Positions 31,660-43,237 of a DNA stretch of 64,000 nt are shown piece after piece. The first letter of the stretch is position 1. Every line of letters starts with the position of its first letter. This DNA is from Maratus speciosus (lineage: Eukaryota; Arthropoda; Arachnida; Araneae; Salticidae): contig OZ010793.1 in the NCBI GenBank assembly GCA_963932465.1, forward strand, positions 256,877,333 through 256,941,332, given 5' to 3'. The notes below the pieces were generated by a model that was given only the letters and a program-made list of their open reading frames with translations, was not told the origin of the DNA and did no database searches. The position numbers and the translations under genes are program-made.

Positions 31660-33040
31660 GAAATTTAAAATTCCGCCCAATATTAAAAGTATTTTATAAT
31701 TTTTTCCATCCATAATTTTATATTCGAATATTTTCTAATACTCTAGTTTAATTAATTATCATCTGTCTTTGAAAGTATCCCAATCACTCGTCTAAATGTG
31801 CAAGATATCGTTTATTTTTCCTTTACAAAAACCTATTTATAACAATTCACGTATTTATTATTAACTGTTTTTCTTTCGGAACCATTCTGTCTAGCTTGAA
31901 CGACGATCTGATTTTCATTTCCCTGAAAGATTGTTTGTTCTGCTAATCACATTTTTACTTTGACATTAAAGAAAAAAATATATTCTATAAATCTGATTTT
32001 CAGATCTTTATCGGAAGGGGCTTTTCACGGCTTTTTTTTTTCTACGCCGAGCAGTCCCTGTTTTGGCTTCCTTATTCGCCAGCAGCGTCTGTCGCATTGC
32101 GGTAATGAAAACCTTGCGCGGTCAGTATTTAACGTGCTACATGAACACGAAGAAATAATTTTTTGCATGTTGTTTAAAACCTACACACGTCGCAGGAAGT
32201 GATGTCTCGATTAATAACACGCAATAGCTCTTTTGACGTCACCTAATAATGTAGATTATGACTGATTATTAACGAAAAGTTGCAAGTGGTGGAATGCCGT
32301 AATTAATCTTACTCGAATATTATGGATTCATAGTTTGTGGCGGATGCTCTACCTATGTACAATGTCCGATTGACATTATAAATATGTTTGCATTGTGGAT
32401 AACTGTTTCCTATAATCATTTTACTGGGGAAACATCTAAAGACTTCGATCCTGTGCAAAATTTAATAATGGCGACTGCACAGTTCCGTAATAACATGCTA
32501 GTAAAAGAATTTCATTAGCAAGGACTTCTATTTTATGGAATGCTCACTAGCGTATGAATCGACGTGTGCAAGTTACACTACTAAATGACTACTAAAGACT
32601 TGGCATGGAAAGATGGAATGGTCTTGAGTGGAGTCTTCGTTATAAGTAACAAGCTTAGGAGTTCTTAAGGTAACTTTAGAGCCGTAAAATTACGTCAGTA
32701 AGTGATTGTGCAGAGTTTTTACCACACACATATATATAAGTCGATGATAAAGTTTAATTTATCGTATTTGCCTATTCGAGTAAGTTATAGCAAAATTATA
32801 TGCCTTAAAAAACTATTGTAAAATATTCCACTCATATCAAACCAGTTGGTCTCTGCAAATCGCAACATACACATTTGTTGTTGAAATTGTTTTATTCCCT
32901 TTCCTTTGATTTTTTATTAAAGAGGTGTATTCTTTTGAAAAATAGAAACAGTTGTCTTTATTATATTTTTCATGTTCATTTAATTTATTTTAACATTTTG
33001 TTGCAGTCAGCATTTTTGGAAAATCATATTTAATGATGGT
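31660..33040. other. No gene recognised
   Basis: This is one of the longer stretches without recognisable repeats. An 80-codon open frame at 31960-32202 shows no domain, and its ATG has no supporting context. A stretch near 32030-32200 is less AT-rich than its surroundings (GCCAGCAGCGTCTGTCGC). I cannot exclude an exon fragment, but I see no supporting splice structure. Confidence 0.4.
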
Positions 33041-33044
33041 TTCA

Positions 33045-33850
33045 AATAAAGTGTTCTCGAACGACTCATTTGTCGAACAATTCGGTTCTCGAACAAGAAA
33101 TTCGAGCGAAATTTGATTCGGTTCTCGAACAGCAGTAGTATGGTCGCCAATCAACCAACTAAACAAACAAAGCAAAATTAACCGAATTTTTTATTTTATC
33201 TTATTTTCAATTTTTTGATTTAATTTTTTTCTTTATTTTTCTTTAACTTAAGCAAAACTTACAATGAGGTACAATGACCGTAGTCTTAAAATTCATGCAT
33301 TTTGAGATTCCTGTTGAGCTAAGAAAGTGTGCTAAATGCACTTATTCTTTATTTCGTTGTTGTTTTCATGGACGCGAAGAACATAAACATCATGCGATAT
33401 AGCGATTTTAGTGGTAACGTATTTCATGCATTTTGAGTTTCAAAGACAGCGAGTTAATTAGTGGTCGTAATGATTTAAAAAAACAATAAGAATTAACTCG
33501 CCCGCCCCTCCTCTCTCTCCGAAATCTCATGTCATATAAAGTTTCATCAATGGAAGTATATAGATTGGTACAGTTTTTATTAAACTTTTATTAAAATATT
33601 ATAAAATTGTCTCATGTATCGAATAGTATTTTGATGTGTTTTTATATTTTGTTGTACTATATGTCATATAGTGTTTAAAGCAGATAAATACAGGTGGGAA
33701 ATTGAGAGGTAGGAACTAATTAAATGTATTTTCATTATTTCTCATGGTAAAAAATTGTTTCGATTTTAGAAAAATTCTGTCCTCGAACACATCTTTGGAA
33801 AGAATTCAGTTTGAGTAAGTACCAAGGGACCAGAGAGTGGTTCGAGTAAA
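33045..33850. repeat. Probable pogo-like relic with TTCTCGAAC/TTCGAGxA motifs
   Basis: TTCTCGAACGACTC, GGTTCTCGAACAAG and GGTTCTCGAACAGC cluster at 33053-33132. Inverted forms (AGTTTGAGTAAGTACCAAGG and GTGGTTCGAGTAA) are at 33805-33848. Such subterminal repeats are usual in Tigger-type elements with a TTCGAGAAC motif. Clean ends were not found. Confidence 0.4.
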
Positions 33851-33864
33851 AATTATATATTGTG

Positions 33865-33955
33865 TCTGAATTAATAAAGCTTACTTCTCAATAAACAATA
33901 ACAAAGGCTCAAGCGCTCCAGAGTAGTGTATTACAAGAAACATTTATTAGACCTT
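33865..33955 (+). repeat. Partial copy of the 27.8-kb tandem unit
   Basis: TGAATTAATAAAGCTTACTT, CTCAATAAACAATAACAAAG and AGAGTAGTGTATTACAAG align with the junction part of the units at 27768-28615. Confidence 0.55.
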
Positions 33956-33989
33956 GAAGACAGGGCTGTACAACCCGGTGCCCTTTCGA

Positions 33990-34763
33990 ATATTTCCCGT
34001 TACTAGACATTTTTTAAATATAAAATCCTTTTTAAAAATGCTTAAAATTTTTAAATCATTAATGTTTACATGCTTTTTATGTTGTGGGCAGCACCAAGGA
34101 TTTTGCCTTTTACCCAACTAATTTTTTTTTAAGGTGAGCCTCTTTCAGAGAAATATAATTATAAATTTAACATTTTAACGGGCAATATTTAATTTAACGA
34201 TCATTGCAATAGGTGGCAACACTAGCCGGCATAATCCCCTTCTCCCTTTCTTACCTGCTGTTAGTTTTTCCCACAGAGTCTGTCATGAGACATCATTCGA
34301 AGAGGTTCTGATATGTAAGTGTATTACGTTATTTTATCCCCCGCGGAGTTGTCTATGAGACGCAGAAGGTGGAGGTGGTGAAATGTACGCATGTCAATCT
34401 TTTCTTCGAGAGGATTTCTTCTAATATTACTAAGTTATGTAAATATGTACATCGTGTAAATAGAAATGTGTCGTGTAGTACAGAAGTTTCATTAAACGTT
34501 CTTTTCTACTAAATTTTCAGAGTAATGAGTCCTTATTTAAATTATGGGGCGTACTTATGGAAACTAAGCCGCTATAACATGATTTAAATTTACTCTGCAA
34601 TCTATTTTTTCATAAGCTGTGCTATCATATGGGATGTGTGTGCATCGTAAAACGCCTCTGTGCCTTTCGAATGCTTCATGTTACTAGCTTTTCTTAACCC
34701 TCCGCCTATTAGGCGAGTTCAATGGACCCGACAGGTACATTAAAACTGATTTTTCTCATAAAA

Positions 34764-34794
<31 letters not shown>

Positions 34795-35250
34795 CTGAAA
34801 ATTTTGTAAATTTGTGACTTTTCTGGAATTATCTATTTTTTTTTTAGAACATTCCAGAAAAAGTCCCATGTTTAAAAAATTTTCAGTCTTTCCTTATGAG
34901 AAAAAATCATTTTGAATGTACTTGTCGTGTCCCTTGGATCTTCCTGGTAGGCGAAAGGTTAAACATAAAAATTCGTTTAAAGAAAAAGTAGCATTAAAAT
35001 TTCTATGCATTTCTATTGTAGGCAGCATGAAGTTTTTGGTCCCTTATCCTAAAAAAGTTTGAGAGAGAAAGGAAATGTAATTCTAAATTTATTATGATTT
35101 ATATTTTCTCTGCAGTTTATTTTTATATGGGCAGTGTTATTACAGTGAGATATATGTGCATCATAAAAGATGAGTATGTATCGCTATTACAACCAAAGTG
35201 AAATAATATTGTATGTTTCCAGTCATGTCAATAGTGGCGCCCTTTATTCT
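33990..35250. repeat. Diverged local repeats around 34.0-35.2 kb
   Basis: Blocks GGGCAGCACCAAGGATTTTG / GTAGGCAGCATGAAGTTTTTG and GATGTGTGTGCATCGTAAAA / GATATATGTGCATCATAAAA recur about 500-900 bp apart. CCTTTCGAATATTTCCCGTT and CCTTTCGAATGCTTCATGTT also recur. This looks like an old tandemly duplicated segment of roughly 0.5-0.7 kb. No coding sequence was recognised. Confidence 0.5.
34698..34958. mobile_element. piggyBac-like MITE candidate
   Basis: The element starts CCCTCCGCCTATTAGGCG and ends GGTAGGCGAAAGG. TTAA is on both sides (34694-34697, 34959-34962). The halves are inverted copies with ATTTTTCTCATAAAAA and TCTGGAATT...AACATTCCAGA pairing, and a (TA)n tract near 34769-34793. A TTAA target with CCCTTTCGCCTxC-type ends is usual for piggyBac-related MITEs. 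The interior is non-coding. Confidence 0.7.
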
Positions 35251-35308
35251 TTGACAAAAGATGAGGTGCATCCCTGGATGGACAGGTCTGCTTTAATTTA
35301 GTGTACTA

Positions 35309-36700
35309 GGGGGCTCGGCCCCCTACGAGCTACGCTCGCCAACCCCCGTCCAGACACCGCAGACTCTAAATGCACGCTAATTTGATCGGCTTTAAAAAGA
35401 TTTCGAAAGATTGAATTATAATTTAAAAAACAGTGGCAATCTCCCTATAAACGGGTTTCTATTCATTTCTCTTTGATTGGGGAATTATAACGCCAAATCC
35501 GCTGCGGTACTACTTGATTATCCCGTCGACCCATTTCGCCAAATTATATAAATCGCCAAACCACTCGCCAAATTATACAAATTGACATAATTTTTATTTT
35601 AAATAACGAAAGAACAAATAAATTAGTACAACATTAATAAAAATACAAATAAAACGTCGAAATAAAAATAACTTGATGACGTAGACACGTGTAACAACAT
35701 TTCAAAATAAGCTAATATAAAAGGAATTAAGTAAACAGTCTTTGTCTCCTGCTATTTTTTAACAAAGCGAAAAGAAAGTTCTTTTAAATGAGACATTTTA
35801 AATTAATCGTTTTCAATCTGACGTAATTTTGACCAAGCTATTCTTTCTCTTTTAAATATTCACGTGAAAATACTTTTGTTAAAAATGAAATATTATTTGC
35901 GCTTTCCTAACAAAAATAGTTGAAAAGATCCTCTCAAAATATCAAATAAATGTCTAGCGCAATTTCTTAATTTAAACTGTTTTGCAATATTTTGTGTTCA
36001 TTTTATGTAATAACTGTAATGTGACATAATTTCTCCTATTTAAGACTTCTATGTTAATGAATTCATTATTTTACAATATCCTTTCTCTTTTAAAAAACTT
36101 TTTGTGACGTAATTTTCAATAAGTTCCTACTTTTTATACGCAATTATTTAATTTTAATTTGAAAGTATCTTTTCTGTTTATAATAGTCACGTGTAAATAA
36201 ATTTTTAATTTGAAGCAAACTTATTGTTTCCGTTGTTTATACAGTTGGCAACAGGTTAAATTAGTACAATTTTCTAAAATAAGTAAAAAATATCTCTCGA
36301 AATGCTGAAAATTTGAATTTAAAATAGAAATGAAACCTCGAAAAATGAGTCAAATTTAAAAAAATAAATGAATTCTGCACACCGGGAAATTATAACGTAT
36401 AAAATGATCTAAAAATTATTAAATTCCGATGTATAGTTTTTGCTCCTATAAAACTTTTTTAGTGGAACAATTTTGTCCAACTTCAGCATTAAATATCTCT
36501 TAAAATAATTCTTCGATTTGAAAACTGTCTGCATCAGCGTGTTTATCAAACATTTCTGTATAATACTACCGATTTTCATATTTTTGTATGCATTATTTTT
36601 CTTAATATTAACGAAGAAAGATCTCCGGTCACAAAAAATTCAAAACTGGCGGCGGCGGCGGTGACAGCGGTAGTTACTTTTTTTTAGAATAGAGAGATTT
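35309..36700 (-). mobile_element. Possible Helitron/Helentron-related end, weak
   Basis: The left edge CTAGGGGGCTCGGCCCCCTA contains the hairpin GGGGG-CTCGG-CCCCC, followed by CGAGCTACGCTCG and CAACCCCC. Read on the minus strand this gives a GC hairpin ending in CTAG next to TA, which would suit a Helitron-type 3' end. The segment continues AT-rich to a (GGC)n stretch at 36651-36662 and AGAATAGAGAGAT at about 36687-36700. No Rep/helicase sequence and no second end are confirmed. Confidence 0.3.
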
Positions 36701-37544
36701 TACGTTTAACCTTTGATTAAGGACCAGGACTGGCGATCATTTTTAGATTTAATCCTATCCCGATTAAAAAAAAAAAAAAAATGCAGTTTAACAAATTACA
36801 ACGACCATTTGGAAAATGATTTTTTCAAAGACTAAAATTTAAGACATAAAAAATTGCACGGAGTTGATCCTACATTACGTACGCCATGAATTAAGCATTA
36901 ATAGTGTTATTACACGTAAAAATTGCAAGCGACAAAAATCGCCTGCGACTCGTACGTATTATCCACCTGAAACTTACGTATTATCCAAGCATTTCATTGG
37001 CTGTTCGGGAAAAGGCTTTTCTATCGTCAGATTTCCAAGAAATCTGACGGCCCATTTTAAATGTAATTTCATTCTTAAACTTCTAAACATCCCACAATAT
37101 TACTTTTTACACCGTCGTATAGAAAAAAAAAATGTACTTTTAAATGCAATTTATTTGAAAGCTGTATCTCAATTTGTTTCTGAGTTATTAATTTTTTGTA
37201 GTTTTTATTACTTTTTTATCATAGTGGCAACACTCTGCTGAAAGTAAAGGGAAATACAGATTACTGTATAGACCAATCAGAAAACGAATAAAATGATGAT
37301 TAAACCAATAAAAACCTTCAGATATGCTTTTGATTTCCTACCCTGACGAGGACATTAACCATTTTTTCAAATGGTTAATAAATAAATAAATAAATAAAAA
37401 TCTAGTAAATTTCTCTTGAAAATATCCTAAGTGTATGACAGAAATTATTTTTCGATAAGTTATTTAAATAAAATATGGTCTATTAGGACGGATATGTCCC
37501 GAACAGAAGCCAAAGGGTTAATTTGTCTGAACTCAACGTAAGAA
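36700..37544. other. No gene recognised
   Basis: The long frame at 36864-37241 begins at a TTG codon, has no domain, and ends in a hydrophobic AT-rich tail. I do not regard it as a gene. A (AAAT)n tract is at about 37376-37398. Confidence 0.45.
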
Positions 37545-37950
37545 AAATCAAATTAATCATAATTAAAACTTTCTTTTAGCAGATAAAACTTATGCAGTTG
37601 AGGCTAGGTTTATGAATCTAATTATAAAGTGCTATGTCGTCTTCAGCAGATGAATTTATTAATCAGATAAAAAAAGATCCTTTTGTCACGGTATCTAAAA
37701 TTACAAGGAAGTTGAGGAAAAAAATCACAAGATAGCAATAAGCAGATGCTAACCTAGAAATTTCGAACTGACGATGAACTGGCAACTGAGGACGTATTGC
37801 ATATCTTAATCACGTGTTTCAATTAGCTCGGATGACTTTACTTTCAGATGATATCGGGAGGATCAAGTGATTTGTTACTTCTGTGCTGAATCATGTATAA
37901 ATGAAAATCCGATATCGTTCTAGAAGCTAAATAAAGTTATTGTAAACTAT
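37545..37950 (+). repeat. Family T repeat copy
   Basis: It shares ACTTTCTTTTAGCAGATAAA, GTCACGGTATCTAAAATTAC, AAGCAGATGCTAACC, GACGATGAACTGGCAACTGA, ACGTATTGCATATC and AATCACGTGTTTC with the copy at 28670-29100. Deletions relative to that copy disrupt any common reading frame. Confidence 0.7.
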
Positions 37951-37989
37951 TTGCCCCCAAAAAACTACATTGTCAAAGATCAAGAATTT

Positions 37990-38262
37990 CGAATATATCG
38001 TCGGTACCATGTCAAACTATCCAATATGAAAACAGTGTTGCCAGTGGGCTACTTTTTAAAATTCAAATTTCTTGATTGGCACCGTAAAATTCCCCTTATT
38101 TTCGCCTTAATTAATATGCCATTAAATAAGGATTAAATAAGGCGAATTTTACTATTTCAATAAAGTGGTGCCAATCAAGTAATCTGAATTAAAAAAAGTA
38201 GCTTACCGGCAACACTGTTTCATATTGGATAGTTTGACATGGTACTGACGATATATTGAGTC
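37990..38262. mobile_element. 273-bp near-perfect palindrome
   Basis: The left arm ATATATCGTCGGTACCATGTC, AAACTATCCAATATGAAA and CAGTGTTGCCAGTGGGCTAC is mirrored on the right by GTAGCTTACCGGCAACACTG, TTTCATATTGGATAGTTT and GACATGGTACTGACGATATA. The loop is near 38115. CAGTGTTGCC resembles the terminus of the hAT-like element at 18226, but here the symmetry extends beyond it on both sides. No clear target duplication was found. Confidence 0.75.
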
Positions 38263-38344
38263 ACTAATCAATCTTGCCTGTTTTTCAATAGCTTGGGGAA
38301 AAGATGAGATGTCTCTTAATAGTTAAATATTATGTCAAAGGCAT

Positions 38345-38907
38345 ATGATGAGACTGGAGGCGTTCACAAAAATTGTGAGGCTAGTTACAGATTACGGTTA
38401 TGCCCCCCCCCCCCCTCCATCCAACTTACTATGTACAGGGATACTTAAATTCTCGTGTGTGCCGGGGCTCCAAAGCCATTTTTCCAAAGTTTTGGTGGAA
38501 CTGAAAAATGCTATGACGGTCCGTCAGTTTCATCGATGCCGACATGCTACACACAGCTGTACTAAGCGTATTGATGCGCCTCATTTGCCTAAGACCCGGT
38601 AGTGGTTGTCATGTTAAACATCTTTTACTCACTTTAAAATAAATGCACAGTGTTACGTTATTTTGGTTTGTTCATTGTCTGTTTGTGTTTGCCTGATTTG
38701 CATAAAACGTCTCAGTATGATGTGTGAGCGCCCTCTTTCGGTTACTTTTGAAATCTTTTTTTTTTTTTTTTTTTTTTTTTTGCTTGTATACATGGGGGGA
38801 AAATCCAATGTCCCGCTGATCATATTCGCATAAATCGAATTTTTTTCTGAGCATTACTTCTTTTATTATGAATTTTTTAAGTTTGCACGAACTTATGACG
38901 CACCTTG
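38345..38907 (+). mobile_element. Right end of a mariner/IS630-like transposon
   Basis: The right edge GCACGAACTTATGACGCACC-TTG, followed by TA at 38908-38909, gives the opposite-strand terminus CAAGGTGCGTCATAAGTTCG, a style found in arthropod Tc1/mariner-related elements. Upstream, at 38515-38560, the plus strand reads MTVRQFHRCRH, similar to the tail region of such transposases (VRQFxRRC). The continuation that should follow is broken. A left end was not located. C-run at 38404-38414 and poly-T at about 38757-38780. Confidence 0.45.
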
Positions 38908-39713
38908 TATGTACATTTACTTAACAGGAAATCAACCCCCTCCACCTTAGGGCCCGGTATAGTTGTTTCCCATATCCCTTTCTGAATACGCCCCGATTAT
39001 GACTAATCATTCTGAACTCAAACTCGATGTAACAGCACAATCTAAAAGTAAATCACGAACTACAACTTTTTTTTTCCACGTCAAATGTGGAAATCTAAAC
39101 TGCTCCACTTTTCCAACAAATCAAAATTACCTACGTGAAAATTTTAAATTTTCTCTTGGACTTATCAACAAGATCAGCTTCTTCACTTGACCCCAATCAC
39201 CAAATATAATTTGCCCACGCCCCATTTTCAACGCGAAATCTTTTTTCAAGGTGTTGCAGAAAAGCATATCCACTAATGACTCATGCATTTTACCTTTTTA
39301 AGGTCAAGTTATTTTATTTTTATACTCCGGGTTATCATCATCTTACATTACTTGCGATTTCCGTTTCACAATATACCGAGTGCATCAGAATAAATGAAAA
39401 ACAGGCTGAATTCTAGGAAATGAATTGAAAGAATTTTAAAATAATTTCCGAAGAAATGGAAATGTATGTGAGGGATCTCTTTGACATTTAGAAGCCCCAT
39501 TCAAAGTAAAAAAAAATCTTCTAGTTGTGCATAATGATGAATAATATGTAGGGTAGCGAAGGCCAAGGACTAGGGTCGGCTAGGCTTTAAAAGAAGTCCC
39601 CCATGACATTCATTAAAATTATAAAGTATATCACATAACAATTATATTATCCAACAATACTCAATTAAAATTACTTAAAAAACTATAGGGATTTTACATA
39701 CAGGGTGCCCATC

Positions 39714-40060
39714 TATTTTCATAATCCAATAGTAAATTCTTAGACCGTTAGTTTTAGAGCTGTTGTTCCAGTTGCAAAAACATTTTAAATATTGGTCTTC
39801 ACCGTAGCCATTTTACTTCAAAATAGTTATTATTATTATTATTATTTTGAAGTTACGAAATTTAAATTTCTGTACAGCTCTGTGTCTTAAGAGTCACATT
39901 TACAAAATCTTTCTAGGTGGTCCAATAAGTTAAAATGTAAAAATTCCATACTTCTACGGCTAAAATTTATCGAGTTGTGGTATTTTGAATTTTATAAATT
40001 CTCAGCTAAAACGCGTTTTTCGTAAAATAAAAATAGTATCTTTGTTCGTTATGTGTGAAA
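39714..40060. repeat. Dispersed repeat beginning CAGGGTGCCC
   Basis: TACAGGGTGCCCATCTATTT opens the segment, then CTTAGACCGTTAGTTTTAGA and AAATTTATCGAGTTGTGGTA. Related blocks in the same order lie at 56910-57010 and 58950-59060, there separated by other insertions. The CAGGGTG opening suggests a DNA transposon terminus, but no partner end was found. Confidence 0.5.
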
Positions 40061-40935
40061 TAAATCGATAGAATGTTTAACAATAAGGTAAAAATGTATA
40101 TAATAGACAAGTTTCCCCACCAAAAAGCTTTGTTTAATAATTGTAGTGAACCTTGATATTATATAACATTGTATTAACTATAATAAAGAATAAAAAAATT
40201 ATAATAAATATTTTTTAGATGGGAATTGTTATTGCATGTGGTTTATGTTCATTATTGAAAGGGGGGACTTTTATAACGCTATTGACCCTTGTTCTTTGGT
40301 AAAGTGTAGAAGAAAAAACTGTAAAAAATGAGACAACCGTCTCCTGGTTGCAATTTGAAAATATAAATTCAGTTTTAACCGCTTACCTTAACAATTTTTT
40401 GAAAAGAATTGCAAAAAATCATCACATTTTTTCAATCACATTGCATTTCACATCACAAAACTTGAAAAACTGTCAATTAAATATTATATATAATTTATTA
40501 TATTATATAAGAATATTTTCTTTCTTCTTAAGCTTCATGCCGAGTAAAAATGTGATAAAATAAATCGTAGTGACAAATTATGTCACGCCTGAGTTTTCTT
40601 GGGATGATAATTAATTGTAATATATACGAAACCGAGATAACTCGGGATAATCAGGTAAGTGGTTAATTCATCAATTGCAGCTACAGAAGTTTTCAACAAA
40701 TCCTAAAAGATTCATCGGGATGTAATTAAAAACAAATTGGAAATTGCACGTCAAACGTAGCAAATGAGGTGCATTCTTACTATAACTAGTTTTATAAATA
40801 TTTTTGTGCACCGCATATTGCACTGAACGTATGTTTTAGTGCACTTCATAAGTGCATATCAATTTCATTCTGTTCGAAAGGCTGTAACATCATTAAAATG
40901 CACTTGAAATAATTTTTTCCCATTAGTCGTAATGT
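40061..40935. other. No gene recognised
   Basis: This is AT-rich sequence without terminal repeats. The open frame at 40348-40563 has no recognisable domain. Confidence 0.4.
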
Positions 40936-41120
40936 AACAGAAAACTTTTGACTGCCCCTGTAATTAAATTATACATCCGATCTTCATAAATTTGAAATGA
41001 CTCGACAAAATTTTGCAAGAACTATATATGTAAAATTTCAGACCATTCGGTTGGGTAGTTTTTGCTCTGTTATATGCGGACGGACAGACAGGCGGACCGA
41101 ACGACGACTATAGGTGTTAC
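40936..41120. repeat. Fragment with GGACGGACAGACAGG tract, HINE-like
   Basis: A GCGGACGGACAGACAGGCGG tract at about 41077-41096 follows sequence with TTTCAGACCATTCGGTTGG. This is the same kind of tetranucleotide tract as in the array elements at 2170 and 59489, but without a tandem array or clear hairpin here. Confidence 0.35.
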
Positions 41121-42126
41121 GTTACAGAAATTCCGAACGCACTTAAAAAGCTACGCTTTGGAATCATTAACAATATTCTTACGTCAACGATTGCTACAGA
41201 TAAAATTTAAACAATGGCACTTTTAAGAGTATATCACTCTAGTACTTGCAATAAATAAAAAATAAATAAAATTAAATAGACAAACTTTCTAATAAACAAC
41301 ATTATAATGAATTAAATACAATAATTCTATATAAATGTACATTGTATTTATATTTTTATAAAAAAAATATATATAATATATAATTGTAAACATACAACAA
41401 ACCCAACAACTCTTACAATTTCACGGATGAAACTTATCGAGATTTATCAATTAAATATTCGTACTTACATTTCTTTGAATTTAGAGTTTTAAAGATTTCA
41501 TTGTAGAAAATATATTCGTACAAGAAAAAAACTAAGAAGATGTTTGCATTTGGAAAAATCTTCACTTTCGTCATGTCGCGCAGTAATTTTCTTAGATAGA
41601 TATTAGAATTCCCGAAAATCAGAATGCCCACTTAATTAGAAAGCCTGTCTGTCTCCCGAAAAATAATTATTAGTTCAAATTTAAGCGCACTTTTTAAGTA
41701 ACATATTATAATTCGATTAGAAGAGGTGTAATCATTTATCATTATTTTATTGAAGGAATTTAAATATGTGTATAATTTAATATTTTGACAATAAATATGA
41801 AATAGTTTCTTGTCCCTTATCATATTTCTTAAATTTTAAATGACATTGTTATATCGGGCTTTCTTCGTGTCTCCGATATATTAACACTATTTGGCGGCAT
41901 ACATTTTACTGCATGTTTTGTCTGCATGTTTTACTTCATCTTGTTCCAAACAAATTATTGGTTACACAAAAAAAAAGTATTTTTAAAAGGATGATTTCTT
42001 TTGTCTTTGCATCTTTTCAGCTTTCTTGGCGCTGTGGTTGGGGGGGGGGGGGGGGGGGATTTTTCAATTCAGAAATATTTCTACATTTCTATTGTAAGAA
42101 CGTTATATTTGTACATTTCATAATTT
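41121..42126. other. No gene recognised
   Basis: This is AT-rich sequence. A G-run of about 17 bases at 42041-42058 sits in an otherwise ordinary stretch. Minus-strand open frames at 41434-41823 have no domain. Confidence 0.4.
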
Positions 42127-42139
42127 CACAAAATACAAA

Positions 42140-42331
42140 AGTTGGTTGATTGTATTTATGTCGGTCAATTATCAGCACGTGGAATATAGGCCCTAAAAGG
42201 GGGGGGGGTTCCTTCCGTGGAGGTCTTTCTAAGGGAATCAAACCCGTATTAACGCTTGGAGAACCAAGGTTCAAAGAAAACCACGAAAACTCCGAACGAT
42301 TAGTCCGACGGGCGCGATTGGGATCGAACCC
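42140..42331 (-). mobile_element. tRNA-derived SINE, 5'-truncated copy
   Basis: On the minus strand this matches 27274-27464 from the B-box (GGTTCGATCCC) to the (CAAC)n tail, with the A-box region missing. The perfect 13-bp duplication CACAAAATACAAA at 42127-42139 and 42332-42344 shows that it inserted in this truncated form. A G-run at 42199-42207 expands one position of the body. The 70- and 84-codon frames over it are spurious. Confidence 0.93.
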
Positions 42332-42539
42332 CACAAAATACAAAGAAAAATATTTAAAATAAAAGATTTGAGTAGGGTTATAAATATTTCACAAAATCCC
42401 TATAAATTCAAATTCAACTAATCCCTCTAGATCCTTCAATCCTTTTAAAATTCTTCTAAAATTTATTAACTCTTCTAATGTAGTTTAAACAATTCACGAA
42501 AAATACTTTTAGAAGATAAAATTTTCATGAATTCATAAT

Positions 42540-42930
42540 CCAGTACATAAAGGGTTAAAAGCTGAAAAAAAGACGCATTTTCTTCCGTAATCGACATTAT
42601 ATTTAACAATGAACTCTTTCAGAGCACCATAATCTGTTTACAATCTTTCTATTTATTATATGAGAGTGAAAGTACACAAAGCTTAACCGTTTATTATTTC
42701 ATTATGTGCTATTTTCTTCATGATGTAGAAACTTTTCCTCTGAACAATCGAGTTGACCACAAGTGATCTTTACCGGAATCCCTTGCATTAACATAATAAT
42801 TTTGAAAGGATTTTCATTTATGGTAGATTTAAAAAAAGAGACAATTTCACCTGAATAGCAGGGGAGGGGGAGGTGATATTTAAGATTCAAGCTTCTTTAC
42901 CTGTTCCCCTTCATTTTAATATTTTCAGGC
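42540..42930. repeat. Repeat R copy, partial and diverged
   Basis: GTTAAAAGCTGAAAAAAAGAC, AATGAACTCTTTCAGAGCAC, GTTGACCACAAGTGATCTTT and CCGGAATCCCTTGCATTAAC align in order with the R copy at 61435-62180. R is my name for this unassigned dispersed repeat of about 1.2 kb. Confidence 0.7.
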
Positions 42931-43237
42931 AATTAAAAAAAGAAAGAAAGAAAGAAAGAAATACCACTTGCACTAGAGTCCTGCGCGGTCCCGAAAATCT
43001 AATTTGAAGTCATCCCGCAGTCCGATCCTAATTTGACATAAAAAAAATCCCCTAACTGCAACTCGACCCCGCAAAAATAATTTTCAGTGGCCAGCAACCC
43101 GACCCGAACCCGCAACGAAAAAAATTAAATCGTGTTTTAATGCCATTATGAAAAATAATCTAAAATTGTACATCTAATACCCTTTTTATATTTTGCATAG
43201 AAGAATGAAGAAATCTATATTCTGTAATATGCAAATA

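Noticed and set aside
31960..32202. Possible host exon in a locally GC-richer stretch
   Set aside because: No domain, no convincing splice sites and no neighbouring exon were seen. I left it as unassigned sequence.
36864..37241. 125-codon open frame as a gene
   Set aside because: It starts at TTG, has no recognisable domain and ends in AT-rich hydrophobic codons.
42089..42362. Open frames on both strands at 42.1-42.36 kb
   Set aside because: The sequence is a SINE with a target duplication, so the frames are incidental.
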